DNA of 64,000 bases from Paenibacillus chondroitinus NBRC 15376 (GTDB lineage Bacteria; Bacillota; Bacilli; Paenibacillales; NBRC-103111): assembly GCF_004000765.1 (NCBI RefSeq), contig NZ_BILW01000003.1:304852-368851 (forward strand), read 5' to 3'. Below, one piece after another: positions 1-10,093 of the stretch. Below the pieces are notes generated by a model that did not search any database, had not been told where the DNA came from, and saw only the letters and a list, made by a program, of their open reading frames with translations. A program made the translations under genes and the position numbers. The stretch's first letter is position 1; every line of letters begins with the position of its first letter.

Positions 1-359
1 CATACACTTGTATTTCCTTCCTGGTTTAGCTTATGAAACAAGTTCTCGATATGACTGCCATAATCGATAGACGCATCGAATTTGAACTGTAATTCCGGGA
101 TTTTCCGTAACCGAATTCGTTTGCCAAGCTCAGAACGGATGTAACCGGAACCTGCAGAAAGAGCCTTTAGTGTGGCCTCTTTCTGTTCATCCGTACCCAT
201 CACGCTTAGAAACACACGCGCTAAGGAAAGATCATTTGTTACTTCAACACCCGTAACGGTTAGGAAACCAATTCGCGGATCTTTTAACTCGGATTGAACG
301 ATTTGACTCAATTCTTTCTTGATTTGCTCGCTTACTCGACCTACACGCACTCTAGCCAT
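1..359 (-). CDS. rbfA: ribosome-binding factor A RbfA (3' end at or just beyond the window edge)
   Basis: RbfA binds the free 30S subunit and assists late maturation of 16S rRNA, acting as a single KH-like domain. The reading frame starts MARVRVGRVSEQIKKELSQI and continues through ELKDPRIGFLTVTGVEVTND and a GYIRSELGKRIRLRKIPEL segment, all typical of RbfA. It begins at ATG 359, preceded by GAGAGGTGATAACAA, which overlaps the infB stop codon. About 119 codons are present with no stop; the last two bases inside the window are TG. The family is usually 115 to 130 residues, so at most a few residues, possibly only the stop, are missing. It lies 6 nt after infB and is surely cotranscribed. B. subtilis has ylxP between these genes; it is absent here. 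Confidence 0.93.
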   Translation of the reverse strand, partial: MARVRVGRVSEQIKKELSQIVQSELKDPRIGFLTVTGVEVTNDLSLARVFLSVMGTDEQKEATLKALSAGSGYIRSELGKRIRLRKIPELQFKFDASIDYGSHIENLFHKLNQEGNTSV

Positions 360-365
360 TTGTTA

Positions 366-3302
366 TCACCTCTCAACGGACTCCATGATGAAGGCTTCAA
401 TAATGTCGCCCTCTTTAATATCATGATAACGCTCCAGAGATATACCACATTCATAACCTTGTGCTACTTCTTTTTGGTCATCTTTAAATCGTTTCAAGGA
501 ATCAATTTTGCCTTCATGAACGACAATACCGCTGCGGATCAAGCGAGTTTGAGCATTACGAGCAATTTTACCCGAAATGACCATACAGCCGGCAATTGTT
601 CCTGAACCCGTAATTTTGAATACGTTACGTACTTCAGCTTGACCAAGAACAACTTCTTTGAAGACAGGATCCAGCATGCCTTTCATCGCTTGCTCGATTT
701 CTTCAATAACGTTGTAAATGATATTATGCAGACGAATATCAACTTTCTCTTGTTCTGCTGTTGATTTGGCAGCAGGCTCTGGACGAACGTTGAACCCGAT
801 AATGATCGCATTAGATGCCGAAGCAAGAATAATATCAGACTCCGTAATCGCCCCTACACCGTTATGCAGGATTTTGACGCGAACGCCTTCCACTTCGATC
901 TTCTCAAGCGAGCTTTTCAGCGCTTCAACAGATCCTTGAACGTCACCTTTGATAATGACATTCAAATCCTTGATTTCGCCATCTTTGATATGCTTGAAGA
1001 GATCATCCAATGTCACGCGTGAATTTGCCGTCATTTCGGATTGACGCAGTGCGATGGAACGACGATCCGCGATATCTCTCGCTTTACGCTCATCTTCATA
1101 CACCAAGAATGGATCTCCAGCTTGAGGAACATCGGTTAGACCCGTGATTTCGACTGGCGTAGAAGGGCCTGCTTCTTTCAAGCGTTTGCCCTTATCATTC
1201 ACCATCGCTCTGATACGGCCGAAGTGAACGCCAGCAACGAAGCTATCTCCCACTTTAAGCGTACCATGTTGAATCAGGACACGAGCCACTGGGCCTCTTC
1301 CTTTATCCAACTCAGCTTCAATAACTGTTCCTCTTGCACGTTTGTTCGGGTTAGCTTTGTACTCTTGTACTTCCGCTACGAGCAGGATCATCTCTAAGAG
1401 ATTCTCAAGTCCGATACGTTGTTTCGCGGAAATTTCGCAGAAAATGGTATCGCCGCCCCACTCCTCCGGAACCAATTCATAAGCTGTAAGAGCCTGTTTG
1501 ATTTGGTCAGGATTAGCGCCTTCTTTATCAATTTTGTTCACAGCAACAATGATTGGAACGCCAGCCGCTTTAGCATGGCTAATCGCTTCTACGGTTTGTG
1601 GCATTACGCCGTCATCTGCAGCTACGACAATAATCGTAATATCCGTTACTTGTGCACCGCGGGCACGCATCGTTGTAAATGCTTCGTGACCAGGTGTATC
1701 CAAGAACGTGATTTTTTTATGGTTAACTTCAACTTGGTACGCACCGATGTGCTGCGTAATTCCGCCTGCTTCGCCTTCCGTAACGCTTGTTTTACGAATA
1801 GCATCAAGAAGTGTTGTTTTACCATGGTCAACGTGACCCATAATTGTAACAACCGGTGGACGCTCAAGCAGATCTGCCTCATCATCCACTTCTTCAATCG
1901 TCTCGAAGTTGTCTTCTTCGACTTTAATTTTAATCTCAACTTCAACGCCGAATTCAGTTGCAATCAATTGAATAGCGTCCAAATCAAGTTCTTGGTTGAT
2001 TGTCGCCATTGTTCCAAGGAACAACAGTTTTTTGATAACTTCAGAAGCATCTTTGTGGAGCAATTTGGCTGTTTCACCAACCGTCATGCTGCCGCGAACG
2101 ATGATTTTCTTAGGTGTGTTATCAATCTTTTCTTTCTTAACCGTTTCTTGTTGATATCTGCCACGGTTGTTACCACGTTGGTTGCCACGGTTGTTGCCGG
2201 ATGGCCCGCGGTTACCGCCAGAGCGGTTATCATCAAAACGTTTAGGTGTTGGTTTGGATTTCTTAGTAGTAATTACGCCAGCCTTTGCTGCTGCATCATC
2301 CAATTCAGCTGCTGTTGCTCCAACATGGAACTGCGGTTTAGCTTCCTGAATAACAGGTCTTCCGCTTTGGTTATTGTTACGGTTGTCAAAAGGTTTGTTT
2401 TGACGATTCGGTCCTGTACTGCGGTTAGGACTTCCACCTTGCGGACGGCCGCTGTTTGCGCTTTGTCCGCCACCGGCAGATGCGCCTGCACCTTGGTTCG
2501 GACGGGATCCCGCATAGTTGCTATTCGTGCGAGGAGCTCCGCCTTGGCCTTGGCCTTGGTAGGAACCTTGACCGCTCGGACGTTGGCTGTTATATCCGCC
2601 TGATGATCCACCACTTGGACGTCCATCGTTGGAACGGAAGGGAGGTCTGTCACCAGAGCGTTGTCCTTGACCTTGGCCTTGATAGCCTTGGCCACTTGGA
2701 CGTTGTCCGCCTTGCGAAGATCCTTGATAGCCGGAGCGTTGCCCGCCTTGTGATGACCCTTGACCGCTTGGGCGTTGTCCGCCTTGGCCTTGGTAACCCG
2801 TACGTTGTCCACCTTGGCCTTGACCGCTTGGACGTCCGCCTTGCGAAGATCCTTGACCACTTGGGCGACCATCACGTTGGGGTTGGGAAGGGCGACTTGT
2901 CGCACTAGGTGTAGCTTGCGTTGTCGATGGCTGAGGTGTCACTGCACCACTAGCTGTTTGGTTGGCTGATTGTTCTGAAGAAGCAACAGGCTTGGAAGCC
3001 CCCGTTGCTGCACCTTTATTCTCTTGTGCTGGAGCCTGCGATGCAGGATTCTGATTCGTCGTCGATGAACTCACATTTCCTCCGTCCGTAGCTGCTCGTT
3101 TGGCAGCCGCATTAGCTTTTATATCACGGAAAAATTTCTCCACGGAACTAACCGCGTCATTTTCCATTACACTCATATGATTGTTAACAGGTATATTTAA
3201 ACGTTTGAGAATGGTGATAATTTCTTTACTGCTCATATTGAGCTGTTTGGCGTATTCGTATACGCGGGTTTTATCTTTATTATCTTGTTGTTTATTGGTC
3301 AA
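366..3302 (-). CDS. infB: translation initiation factor IF-2, long form with Gly/Gln/Arg-rich N-terminal region
   Basis: IF-2 is the GTPase that brings initiator fMet-tRNA to the 30S subunit and promotes subunit joining. I place the start at TTG 3302, preceded by GGAGGTGGAACATA; an extension upstream lies inside ylxQ and has no ribosome binding site. The protein is 978 residues against about 716 in B. subtilis. Residues 8-60 form a first IF2_N helical domain. Residues 70-390 are low complexity, with 140-310 rich in Gly, Gln, Ser and Arg and many [14 protein letters not shown] repeats. A second IF2_N domain spans about 400-455. The G domain has GHVDHGKT at 489-496, then DTPGHEAF and NKID, followed by domains II to IV. 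The start overlaps the end of ylxQ by 11 nt, suggesting translational coupling. Confidence 0.97.
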   Translation of the reverse strand: MTNKQQDNKDKTRVYEYAKQLNMSSKEIITILKRLNIPVNNHMSVMENDAVSSVEKFFRDIKANAAAKRAATDGGNVSSSTTNQNPASQAPAQENKGAATGASKPVASSEQSANQTASGAVTPQPSTTQATPSATSRPSQPQRDGRPSGQGSSQGGRPSGQGQGGQRTGYQGQGGQRPSGQGSSQGGQRSGYQGSSQGGQRPSGQGYQGQGQGQRSGDRPPFRSNDGRPSGGSSGGYNSQRPSGQGSYQGQGQGGAPRTNSNYAGSRPNQGAGASAGGGQSANSGRPQGGSPNRSTGPNRQNKPFDNRNNNQSGRPVIQEAKPQFHVGATAAELDDAAAKAGVITTKKSKPTPKRFDDNRSGGNRGPSGNNRGNQRGNNRGRYQQETVKKEKIDNTPKKIIVRGSMTVGETAKLLHKDASEVIKKLLFLGTMATINQELDLDAIQLIATEFGVEVEIKIKVEEDNFETIEEVDDEADLLERPPVVTIMGHVDHGKTTLLDAIRKTSVTEGEAGGITQHIGAYQVEVNHKKITFLDTPGHEAFTTMRARGAQVTDITIIVVAADDGVMPQTVEAISHAKAAGVPIIVAVNKIDKEGANPDQIKQALTAYELVPEEWGGDTIFCEISAKQRIGLENLLEMILLVAEVQEYKANPNKRARGTVIEAELDKGRGPVARVLIQHGTLKVGDSFVAGVHFGRIRAMVNDKGKRLKEAGPSTPVEITGLTDVPQAGDPFLVYEDERKARDIADRRSIALRQSEMTANSRVTLDDLFKHIKDGEIKDLNVIIKGDVQGSVEALKSSLEKIEVEGVRVKILHNGVGAITESDIILASASNAIIIGFNVRPEPAAKSTAEQEKVDIRLHNIIYNVIEEIEQAMKGMLDPVFKEVVLGQAEVRNVFKITGSGTIAGCMVISGKIARNAQTRLIRSGIVVHEGKIDSLKRFKDDQKEVAQGYECGISLERYHDIKEGDIIEAFIMESVER

Positions 3303-3621
3303 TATGTTCCACCTCCGCAGGATTTTCTTGACTTTTCTGCAGCATCTGCGCGAAGCCTCCGTCCAATACACCTATGGTGACACGCATCTCTTTACCAATG
3401 CTGCGGCCCAATTCATACTTCGTTCCAATTTCCATAAGAGTCACCCCATAAAATTGGCATTTATCCTGAAATTTCTTCCGTGTATTAGCCGAAGCATCCT
3501 CCGCCATAATGACAAGTTTGGCTTCTCCCGAACGAATGGCTTTAAAGACGCCTTCATCGCCGGTAACAAGCTTTCCTGCCCGCATCGCCAGACCCAACTG
3601 GTTAAAAAATTTAGGATTCAT
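3292..3621 (-). CDS. ylxQ: L7Ae-family ribosomal protein-like protein YlxQ
   Basis: This is a small protein of the L7Ae/L30e/S12e/Gadd45 fold, a family that binds kink-turn RNA; its exact target is not established here. It has about 109 residues, close to B. subtilis YlxQ (100). The start [21 protein letters not shown] at 3621 is preceded by GAGGAGGACTCCGAAG, a good ribosome binding site. A longer frame reaching 3693 lacks one and would run deep into ylxR. The conserved [30 protein letters not shown] segment is the usual RNA-binding face. The gene overlaps rnpM upstream and infB downstream by 11 nt each, so translation of the three is probably coupled. Confidence 0.9.
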   Translation of the reverse strand: MNPKFFNQLGLAMRAGKLVTGDEGVFKAIRSGEAKLVIMAEDASANTRKKFQDKCQFYGVTLMEIGTKYELGRSIGKEMRVTIGVLDGGFAQMLQKSQENPAEVEHIDQ

Positions 3622-3925
3622 CTTCGGAGTCCTCCTCTTTGGAGGAGAGGAATTCATCTTCAACCCGAATAAAATCTTGTTCCAGTTGGTCATAAATATC
3701 AGCGCTTACGGCATGCTTAAGTGCTCGATCCAAGGCTTTGCTTTTCTTTGCCAATTTAAAACAAGAAACTTTACCGCATAAGTAGGCACCGCGCCCGGAT
3801 TTTTTCCCTTTGAGATCAATGAGAATGTCATCTTCAGGCGTTTTGACGACGCGGATCAATTCCCTCTTCGGCATCATCTCCTGGCAGGCCACGCATTTTC
3901 TCAGAGGGACTTTTCTCTGCTTCAT
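3611..3925 (-). CDS. rnpM: RNase P modulator RnpM / YlxR family protein
   Basis: YlxR family protein of about 104 residues. The family binds RNA, and recent work on the B. subtilis member links it to modulation of RNase P; I rely on family knowledge for that. The N-terminal RKCVACQEMMPKRELIRVV and the IDLKGKKSGRGAYLC motif are the family hallmarks, with Cys residues in CVAC and YLC. ATG 3925 is preferred because AAGGGGTG lies six bases upstream; an in-frame GTG at 3934 overlaps that site. The C-terminal tail is acidic ([11 protein letters not shown]). It sits 30 nt after nusA and overlaps ylxQ. Confidence 0.9.
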   Translation of the reverse strand: MKQRKVPLRKCVACQEMMPKRELIRVVKTPEDDILIDLKGKKSGRGAYLCGKVSCFKLAKKSKALDRALKHAVSADIYDQLEQDFIRVEDEFLSSKEEDSEDES

Positions 3926-3955
3926 TCCGATCACCCCTTGCTTCCAAACAAAAAC

Positions 3956-5053
3956 TTAATCGATACTGACTGAATCTTGATGCATTTCTTCTGTATAAGT
4001 TTTCACTCGGCCAAATTCTTGTTCCGCTTGTGTTTCACTCTTAATGTCGATTTTCCAGCCTGTCAATTTAGCTGCTAGGCGAGCATTTTGCCCTTTGATG
4101 CCAATGGCTAATGAAAGTTGATAGTCTGGAACAATGACGCGTGCCATCTTTTCATTTTCATGAATTTGAACTTCAAGAACTTTGGAAGGGCTTAGCGCAT
4201 TGGCCACGTACTCTTCCACGCTTTCCATCCAACGAACAATGTCGATTTTCTCGCCGCGCAGCTCAGTGACAATCGTTTGAACACGTAACCCTTTGGGTCC
4301 AACACAGGAACCTACCGGGTCAACCTCAGCATTGCGTGAGTGAACAGCGATTTTGGAACGGAATCCTGCTTCGCGGGCCACCGAACGAATTTCGACGACA
4401 CCGTCAAAAATTTCTGGAACTTCAAGTTCAAACAAACGTTTAAGCAAACCGGGATGCGTACGGGACAAAATAATTTGCGGCCCTTTAGTTGTATTCTCCA
4501 CTTTGGTGATATACGCTTTAATCCGATCGCCTTGCTTAAATTTGTCTGTTGGCATGAGTTCTGTTAAAGGCAGCACAGCCTCAACTTTACCTAAATCAAC
4601 ATAAATGTTGCGTTGGTCTTGACGCTGAAGAATACCTGTAACAATATCTTCCTCTTTGTCGATAAAAGCATTGTAAATGAGTCCTCGCTCAGCTTCACGA
4701 ATACGCTGTGTTACGACCTGTTTGGCTGTTTGAGCAGCAATTCTACCAAAATCGCGAGGCGTAACTTCGATTTCAACGATATCATCCAGTTGATAATTTG
4801 GATTAATTTCACGCGAAGCGTGGAGTGAAATTTCCAATCTTGGATCGAGTACTTCCTCAGTTACGGTTTTGCGTGCAAAAACCTTGATGAGACCCGTATG
4901 ACGGTTGATATCTACGCGCACATTTTGTGCGGTGTTGAAATTACGCTTATAACTTGAAATCATCGCTGCTTCAATTGCATCGATAAGTAACTCTTTAGAG
5001 ATACCCTTCTCACGTTCAATTTCCGACAGCGCTTCGATGAAATCCGTGTTCAT
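3956..5053 (-). CDS. nusA: transcription termination/antitermination factor NusA
   Basis: NusA binds RNA polymerase near the RNA exit channel, stimulates pausing and hairpin-dependent termination, and contributes to rRNA antitermination. The 365-residue length matches Bacillales NusA, which lacks the C-terminal acidic repeats of E. coli. Domains in order: N-terminal RNA-polymerase-binding domain (1-125, [21 protein letters not shown]), S1 domain (about 135-200, [25 protein letters not shown]), then two KH domains, the first with [13 protein letters not shown] and the second with [18 protein letters not shown]. The start ATG follows AAAGGGGGGACTCAGTTCAA. It lies 36 nt after rimP in the rimP-nusA-rnpM-ylxQ-infB-rbfA operon, whose leader contains a hairpin discussed separately. 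Confidence 0.97.
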   Translation of the reverse strand: MNTDFIEALSEIEREKGISKELLIDAIEAAMISSYKRNFNTAQNVRVDINRHTGLIKVFARKTVTEEVLDPRLEISLHASREINPNYQLDDIVEIEVTPRDFGRIAAQTAKQVVTQRIREAERGLIYNAFIDKEEDIVTGILQRQDQRNIYVDLGKVEAVLPLTELMPTDKFKQGDRIKAYITKVENTTKGPQIILSRTHPGLLKRLFELEVPEIFDGVVEIRSVAREAGFRSKIAVHSRNAEVDPVGSCVGPKGLRVQTIVTELRGEKIDIVRWMESVEEYVANALSPSKVLEVQIHENEKMARVIVPDYQLSLAIGIKGQNARLAAKLTGWKIDIKSETQAEQEFGRVKTYTEEMHQDSVSID

Positions 5054-5089
5054 TTGAACTGAGTCCCCCCTTTCAATAAGTAACGGTCA

Positions 5090-5554
5090 CTAAAAAACGA
5101 TAGCTAAACGAGCGCTTGCTACCTTAGTGAACGGAATAGTAACTTTCTTTTTGCCAATTTCAATGATGAGATCTTGTTCGTCAAAGGATACCAGTAATCC
5201 TTCAAACTCCTTGGAGCCCTCGATCTGCTCATAGGTCGTAACAAATACGTGACTGTTCACGGCCTTGTAATAATCTTGCGTCTTCTTCAATGGGCGTTCA
5301 GCCCCTGGTGAAGAAACCTCCAAGAAATAAGCATCAGCAATCGGATCCTTCTCATCCAATTGAACACTAAGGTATTCACTGATGCGGCCGCAATCATCTA
5401 TATCAATTCCGCCTTCTTTGTCAGCGTAGACACGAAGGAACCAATTGCTGCCCTCTTTGACATATTCAATATCCACGAGTTCAAATCCATTTTGATCAAT
5501 GAAATCCTTCAGCATGTCCTCTATGACGGATTTGATGTGTGCTTGTGTAACCAC
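5090..5554 (-). CDS. rimP: ribosome maturation factor RimP
   Basis: RimP helps assemble the 30S subunit, acting before uS12 joins. The protein is 154 residues, the normal family length, with the N-terminal IEDMLKDFIDQNGFELVDIEYVKEGSNWFLRVYADKEGGIDIDDC segment and the SVQLDEKDPIADAYFLEVSSPGAERPL motif in the middle. The C-terminal Sm-like domain carries VSFDEQDLIIEIGKKKVTIPF. Translation begins at GTG 5554, with AGGAGGT 12-13 nt upstream, a somewhat long but acceptable spacing. It is the first gene of the nusA operon and follows a sigma-A promoter and a leader hairpin. Confidence 0.95.
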   Translation of the reverse strand: MVTQAHIKSVIEDMLKDFIDQNGFELVDIEYVKEGSNWFLRVYADKEGGIDIDDCGRISEYLSVQLDEKDPIADAYFLEVSSPGAERPLKKTQDYYKAVNSHVFVTTYEQIEGSKEFEGLLVSFDEQDLIIEIGKKKVTIPFTKVASARLAIVF

Positions 5555-5620
5555 AGATAAATGTACCTCCTAAATTGACTTTCCCCTAGTCATAACCCGA
5601 AAAGTCCTATATCAAAATGT

Positions 5621-5644
5621 AAAGAGTGGGTTTCCCCACTCTTT
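5621..5644 (-). promoter_or_regulatory. leader hairpin of the rimP-nusA operon (possible attenuator, may also terminate polC)
   Basis: A perfect 10-bp stem, AAAGAGTGGG paired with CCCACTCTTT around a 4-nt loop, lies about 30 nt downstream of a clear promoter and 66 nt before rimP. On the transcribed strand it is followed by ACATTTTGAT, a broken U tract. It could end polC transcripts, but because it follows the promoter it also sits in the nusA-operon leader. A weak U tract is the sort of terminator that depends on NusA, so autoregulation is plausible; this is inference. Confidence 0.6.
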
Positions 5645-5680
5645 AATCACAAGATGATATCCTCATTATTGCCAATAAAA

Positions 5681-5710
5681 ATTATACCATAACCAATCTT
5701 TGCATTACAA
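5681..5710 (-). promoter_or_regulatory. sigma-A promoter of the rimP-nusA-infB operon
   Basis: On the minus strand a -35 TTGTAA (5710-5705) is separated by 18 bp from a perfect -10 TATAAT (5686-5681). Transcription would start near 5674, giving a leader of about 120 nt before the rimP GTG. It lies in the AT-rich 219-bp gap between polC and rimP, the expected place for this operon's promoter. Confidence 0.75.
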
Positions 5711-5773
5711 TAGCAAACTTGTTAATGATTTTCACTTGACAGCTAACTTCTCTATTACACTATGCAATGAAAT

Positions 5774-8700
5774 TTAGAATAGTGACAACTGATTCGATTC
5801 CGGCATACCTCGGAAACATCCCATCGCCGATAATAGCTCGATCACGGTTTTGGAAGCTTTCGAACGATTCTGGAAATCCTCGATGGAGAGGAAATCGCCT
5901 TCGTCCTTGGCAGCCGCAATATTTTTCGCTGCGTTCTCGCCAATCCCGGACAAAGCGGCAAATGGAGGAATCAATGAGTTGCCATCAATCGTAAATCGCG
6001 TAGCATGCGAACGGTAGATATCAATTGGCTTGAAGCTGAAACCACGAGACGTCATCTCCAGCGACATCTCCAGGATGGAGACCATGGCTTTTTCTTTCGG
6101 TAACGCCTGAAACCCTTTTTCCTCAATTTCAATCAGGCGTTTCAAGATCGCGTCATACCCTTGGCACAACAATTCGAGATCGAAGTCGGCCGCACGAACA
6201 CTAAAGTAAGTGGCGTAGTAAGCAATTGGATGATATACCTTGAAGTATGCTGTACGAACAGCGGAGATAACGTAAGCAGCAGCATGCGCTTTTGGAAACA
6301 TATATTCAATCCGTTCACAGGACTCAATATACCAAGCAGGTACATTACACCGCTTCATCTCTTCTTTCCATTCGTCCGTTAGACCTTTACCTTTACGTAC
6401 ACTCTCAGTAATTTTAAAGGCTAAGCCCGCATCCATTCCAGCTTTATATATTAAGAATAACATGATATCGTCCCGACATCCAATTACGGTCTTAATATTG
6501 CAAATTCCTTTTTTGATCAGTTCTTGAGCGTTACCTAACCAAACACCTGTCCCGTGAGACAGTCCGGAAATTTGCAGTAAGTCGGCAAACGAGCTCGGTT
6601 GCGTTTCCTGAAGCATCTGACGCACAAATTTCGTCCCCATTTCCGGAACGCCATATGTAGCAACCGGTGAACGAATCTGGTCCGGAGTTACGTTAAGTGC
6701 TTCTGTTGAGTTAAAAATACTCATCGCCTTAGGATCATTCATCGGAATGGTTGTCGGATCTATGCCCGTCAAATCCTGCAGCATCCTCATCATCGTGGGA
6801 TCGTCGTGTCCCAGAATATCCAGTTTGAGCAAATTGGCATCGAAGGCGTGATAATCAAAATGTGTTGTTTTCCATTCTGAATTCTTATCATCTGCGGGGT
6901 ATTGCACTGGCGTAATGTCATCAACTTCCATGTAATCAGGGACTACAACAATTCCCCCTGGATGCTGGCCCGTGCTGCGCTTAACCCCAGTACAACCGGC
7001 AGCCAATCGATTCAGCTCAGCGCCCCGCCATTTCTGGCCCTGCTCTTCTTCATATTTTTTTACAAATCCGAAGGCGGTCTTCTCCGCAACGGTACCAATG
7101 GTACCCGCACGGAAAACACATCGTTCACCGAAAATTTCTTTCGTGTAGTTATGGGCAATCGGCTGATATTCACCCGAGAAGTTCAAATCGATATCGGGAA
7201 CTTTATCCCCTTTAAATCCAAGGAAAGTTTCGAAAGGAATGTCATGTCCGTCTCCTCGTAGGTTACCGCCACAATTCGGGCATATCTTGTTAGGGAGGTC
7301 AAATCCACTCGGAACGCTGCCGTCCAGGAACCACTCACTGTGCTGACATGAGGCGCATATATAGTGCGGAGGCAGCGGATTAACCTCAGAAATCCCTAGC
7401 ATCATGGCAACTACGGAAGATCCGACAGATCCCCTTGAACCTACGAGGTAGCCGTCTTTATTCGATTTTTTAACCAACCGTTCCGAGATCAAATAGTTCG
7501 CAGAGAAACCGAATTTAATAATTGGAACAAGCTCTTTTTCCAACCGGGCAACGATCACCTCTGGAAGTTCTTCGCCATAAATACTTTTCGCCGTTGAGTA
7601 ACAGGTGTTTCGAATTTCATCGTCCGCACCTTCAATAATTGGCGTAAACAATTTATCCGGGAAGAGCTCAATCGCTTCGAACCGATCTGCCAGTTCATTC
7701 GTGCTGCGAACAACAACCTCAAAGGCTTTCTCTTCGCCCAAAAACTTAAACTCTTCCAGCATCTCTTTGGTGGTGCGGAAGTGAGCATCCGGCTTCTTCA
7801 TCGATTTCAGCGGGCTAAACCCAGTAATCCCATTAATCGTAATGTCCCGGCATACTTTCTCCCGAGGATGCAGGTAGTGCACATTTCCTGTCGCAATGAC
7901 CGGCTTGCCTGTTTTATAACCAATTTCACAGACGCGGCGTACGGCATTCTCAAGGTCCTCAACACTGCCGACAAGCCCTTTTTCAACCAAATGCATATTG
8001 TAGCTGACCGGCTGGATTTCCAAAATATCATAGAACTCTGAAACTTGTTCAGCTTCTTCAATCGTTTTATTAAGAACAGCCTCAAAAAACTCGCCTTTTT
8101 CACAACCGGAAGTGATGAGAAGCCCTTCTCTTAATTCGACTAACACGCTCTTCGGAATCGTAGCGCCTCTTTGTAAATAGGTCGTATGGGATAAAGAGAT
8201 AAGTTTGAATAAGTTCTTTTTGCCAACCGCGTTAAGCGCATAGATGCAGCAATGGAAAGGTCGTTGATTCGACAAATCTTTGCCGACATAATCATTTAGT
8301 TTAGCAAGACTCGTTATTTGTCGATCATTCGCTTCATTAATTAAATGATAGAGCACAAATCCCAAAGCAATGGAGTCATCGATCGCGCGGTGATGATTAT
8401 CCAAGCTAACTTTGAATTTATCGGATAAGGTATTCAAACGGTGATTCTTCATGGATGGGAACAAAAATCTCGCCAGCTCCAATGTATCTAATACAGCGTT
8501 GGTAACCTCCGGCAAACCCATCCGCTGCAAATTGGCTTGAAGGAAACCCATATCAAAGCGCGCGTTATGAGCTACAAGCACGGAATCGCCGATAAATTCA
8601 ATAAACTTCGGAAGCTCCACCTCAATATCAGGAGCTCCAACCACCATGTCATCTGTAATATTCGTTAATTGCTGAATGTTATAAGGGATTTTCTCATGCG

Positions 8701-10078
8701 GATTAATGAACGTTGCAAAACGGTCGATTTCCTTGCCATCCTGCATTTTAACTCCAGCAAGCTCGATGATACGGTTATTCGTAACGGATAAACCGGTGGT
8801 CTCGACGTCGAAAATGACATATGTCGCCTGCTTCATGTCCATATCCCTGCCATTCATAACGATTGGTACAGAGTCATTGACTACGTTAGCTTCAACGCCA
8901 TAAATCACTTTAATCCCGTGTTTTTTGGCGGCTTTCCCCGCATCAGGGAAACATTGAATATTGCTGTGGTCCGTAACGGCAATGGCTTTGTGACCCCATT
9001 TAGCCGCCATTTTCACATATTGATCAATAGGCGTTAAAGCATCCATCGTGCTCATCGTCGTATGCAAGTGGAACTCAACACGCTTCTCAGCAGCATCATC
9101 CATGCGATCTTTTGGCGCCATCACTTCAGTCAAATCGTTTGGAATCATTACGAGCTCAGGGATTTGCATGAATCGGTCATATTCAACCTTGCCTCTGGCT
9201 CTGATCCATGTTCCGTTCTGAAGCAAACTCATAATCTTCACGTCATCTTTGGTTTTCGCGAAAACTTTCATCGCCATTGAATCTGTAAAATCCGTTACGT
9301 TAAAACTATACAACGTGTTGCCGTTTCTTAATTCCTTAACCTCTAAGCCAAATACCGTTCCTTGAACAGTAATTTTCTTCTCTTCTTCTTTAATATCCTT
9401 CAGCGGAGTCGGTACTTCCTTGATCTCATATCCCATTACGAGCTTCAAATCATCCGGTAAAGAAGATTCTTCTTCCATGTCAATCGACATCATGATTTCT
9501 TGTGTAATCGTCTTCTCGCTTTGCTCACGCTGCTTGGCAAACTTTTCATATTCCGTTTCGACATCGGCTGAATCGCTGATCGCATATTTAACCGTCAATT
9601 CCGTTTGGAAATAGTTATGGAAAAAGTCTCGAATAAAGGTATCAATATTCTTTTTCTTCGCAAGCTCCAGGCCAATCGCATCCAGCATAATGAGGGATAG
9701 GACTTGCCCTTGCACTTCAAATTTGGCTTTAGCCATCCAGCCATTAATGGACGGCACTTCGCGCTGCAGCCATTCCATAAATAAGCTCCAGTATTCATCT
9801 ACCAAAGCAGCCGGCTCCGCCCCTTCAAACTTCCAAATAAAACGAATCTTCGCGATTTGCGCGAATTTTTCTTGAATCATTTTACAAAAAGAGCGGTAAA
9901 TGTTCTGAGGCACTAAGTCATTTTTCACCAAATAAAAAGTCCAGTCGCGGTTTTTCCGACTAATCTCTACTTGATCGATATAACCTTCTGTAAAAAATGA
10001 TCGCACGATATCGGCAGGAATCTCAGCTTGCTGCATCAAAAGCTCAAAGCGATTCCGTTTATCCGCCAAATTACTCAT
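5774..10078 (-). CDS. polC: DNA polymerase III PolC-type alpha subunit
   Basis: PolC is the main replicative polymerase of low-GC Gram-positives, with built-in 3'-5' proofreading. From ATG 10078 (preceded by GGGGAGGCTGTTC) it is 1434 residues, like B. subtilis PolC (1437); a 42-residue upstream extension overlaps the end of proS and is rejected. Order of parts: N-terminal domain, OB fold (about 235-315), PHP domain starting with HLHT at 337-340, a DEDDh exonuclease inserted into the PHP domain (about 420-590; DVETTG 424-429, HNARFD 504-509, HHRAIDD 562-568), the rest of PHP, a zinc-binding Cys set (908, 911, 933, 936), and the palm with PDIDLNF at 961-967. It follows proS with a hairpin in between. 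Confidence 0.97.
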   Translation of the reverse strand: MSNLADKRNRFELLMQQAEIPADIVRSFFTEGYIDQVEISRKNRDWTFYLVKNDLVPQNIYRSFCKMIQEKFAQIAKIRFIWKFEGAEPAALVDEYWSLFMEWLQREVPSINGWMAKAKFEVQGQVLSLIMLDAIGLELAKKKNIDTFIRDFFHNYFQTELTVKYAISDSADVETEYEKFAKQREQSEKTITQEIMMSIDMEEESSLPDDLKLVMGYEIKEVPTPLKDIKEEEKKITVQGTVFGLEVKELRNGNTLYSFNVTDFTDSMAMKVFAKTKDDVKIMSLLQNGTWIRARGKVEYDRFMQIPELVMIPNDLTEVMAPKDRMDDAAEKRVEFHLHTTMSTMDALTPIDQYVKMAAKWGHKAIAVTDHSNIQCFPDAGKAAKKHGIKVIYGVEANVVNDSVPIVMNGRDMDMKQATYVIFDVETTGLSVTNNRIIELAGVKMQDGKEIDRFATFINPHEKIPYNIQQLTNITDDMVVGAPDIEVELPKFIEFIGDSVLVAHNARFDMGFLQANLQRMGLPEVTNAVLDTLELARFLFPSMKNHRLNTLSDKFKVSLDNHHRAIDDSIALGFVLYHLINEANDRQITSLAKLNDYVGKDLSNQRPFHCCIYALNAVGKKNLFKLISLSHTTYLQRGATIPKSVLVELREGLLITSGCEKGEFFEAVLNKTIEEAEQVSEFYDILEIQPVSYNMHLVEKGLVGSVEDLENAVRRVCEIGYKTGKPVIATGNVHYLHPREKVCRDITINGITGFSPLKSMKKPDAHFRTTKEMLEEFKFLGEEKAFEVVVRSTNELADRFEAIELFPDKLFTPIIEGADDEIRNTCYSTAKSIYGEELPEVIVARLEKELVPIIKFGFSANYLISERLVKKSNKDGYLVGSRGSVGSSVVAMMLGISEVNPLPPHYICASCQHSEWFLDGSVPSGFDLPNKICPNCGGNLRGDGHDIPFETFLGFKGDKVPDIDLNFSGEYQPIAHNYTKEIFGERCVFRAGTIGTVAEKTAFGFVKKYEEEQGQKWRGAELNRLAAGCTGVKRSTGQHPGGIVVVPDYMEVDDITPVQYPADDKNSEWKTTHFDYHAFDANLLKLDILGHDDPTMMRMLQDLTGIDPTTIPMNDPKAMSIFNSTEALNVTPDQIRSPVATYGVPEMGTKFVRQMLQETQPSSFADLLQISGLSHGTGVWLGNAQELIKKGICNIKTVIGCRDDIMLFLIYKAGMDAGLAFKITESVRKGKGLTDEWKEEMKRCNVPAWYIESCERIEYMFPKAHAAAYVISAVRTAYFKVYHPIAYYATYFSVRAADFDLELLCQGYDAILKRLIEIEEKGFQALPKEKAMVSILEMSLEMTSRGFSFKPIDIYRSHATRFTIDGNSLIPPFAALSGIGENAAKNIAAAKDEGDFLSIEDFQNRSKASKTVIELLSAMGCFRGMPESNQLSLF

Positions 10079-10093
10079 GAACAGCCTCCCCAT

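Noticed and set aside
1419..2603. 394-codon open frame on the plus strand opposite infB
   Set aside because: It is antisense to the conserved infB G domain, Cys/Phe/Asn-rich and without a ribosome binding site; it is open because of infB codon use.
2400..2880. Repeated DNA that at first sight looks like a CRISPR array
   Set aside because: Units are degenerate, in frame, without unique spacers of constant size; they encode the Gly/Gln/Arg-rich part of IF-2.
2273..2905. Second minus-strand frame and an opposite plus frame over the IF-2 repeat region
   Set aside because: Repeats of short codon sets keep all frames open; products are low complexity (Ala/Lys/Val or Leu/Gly) with no start signal.
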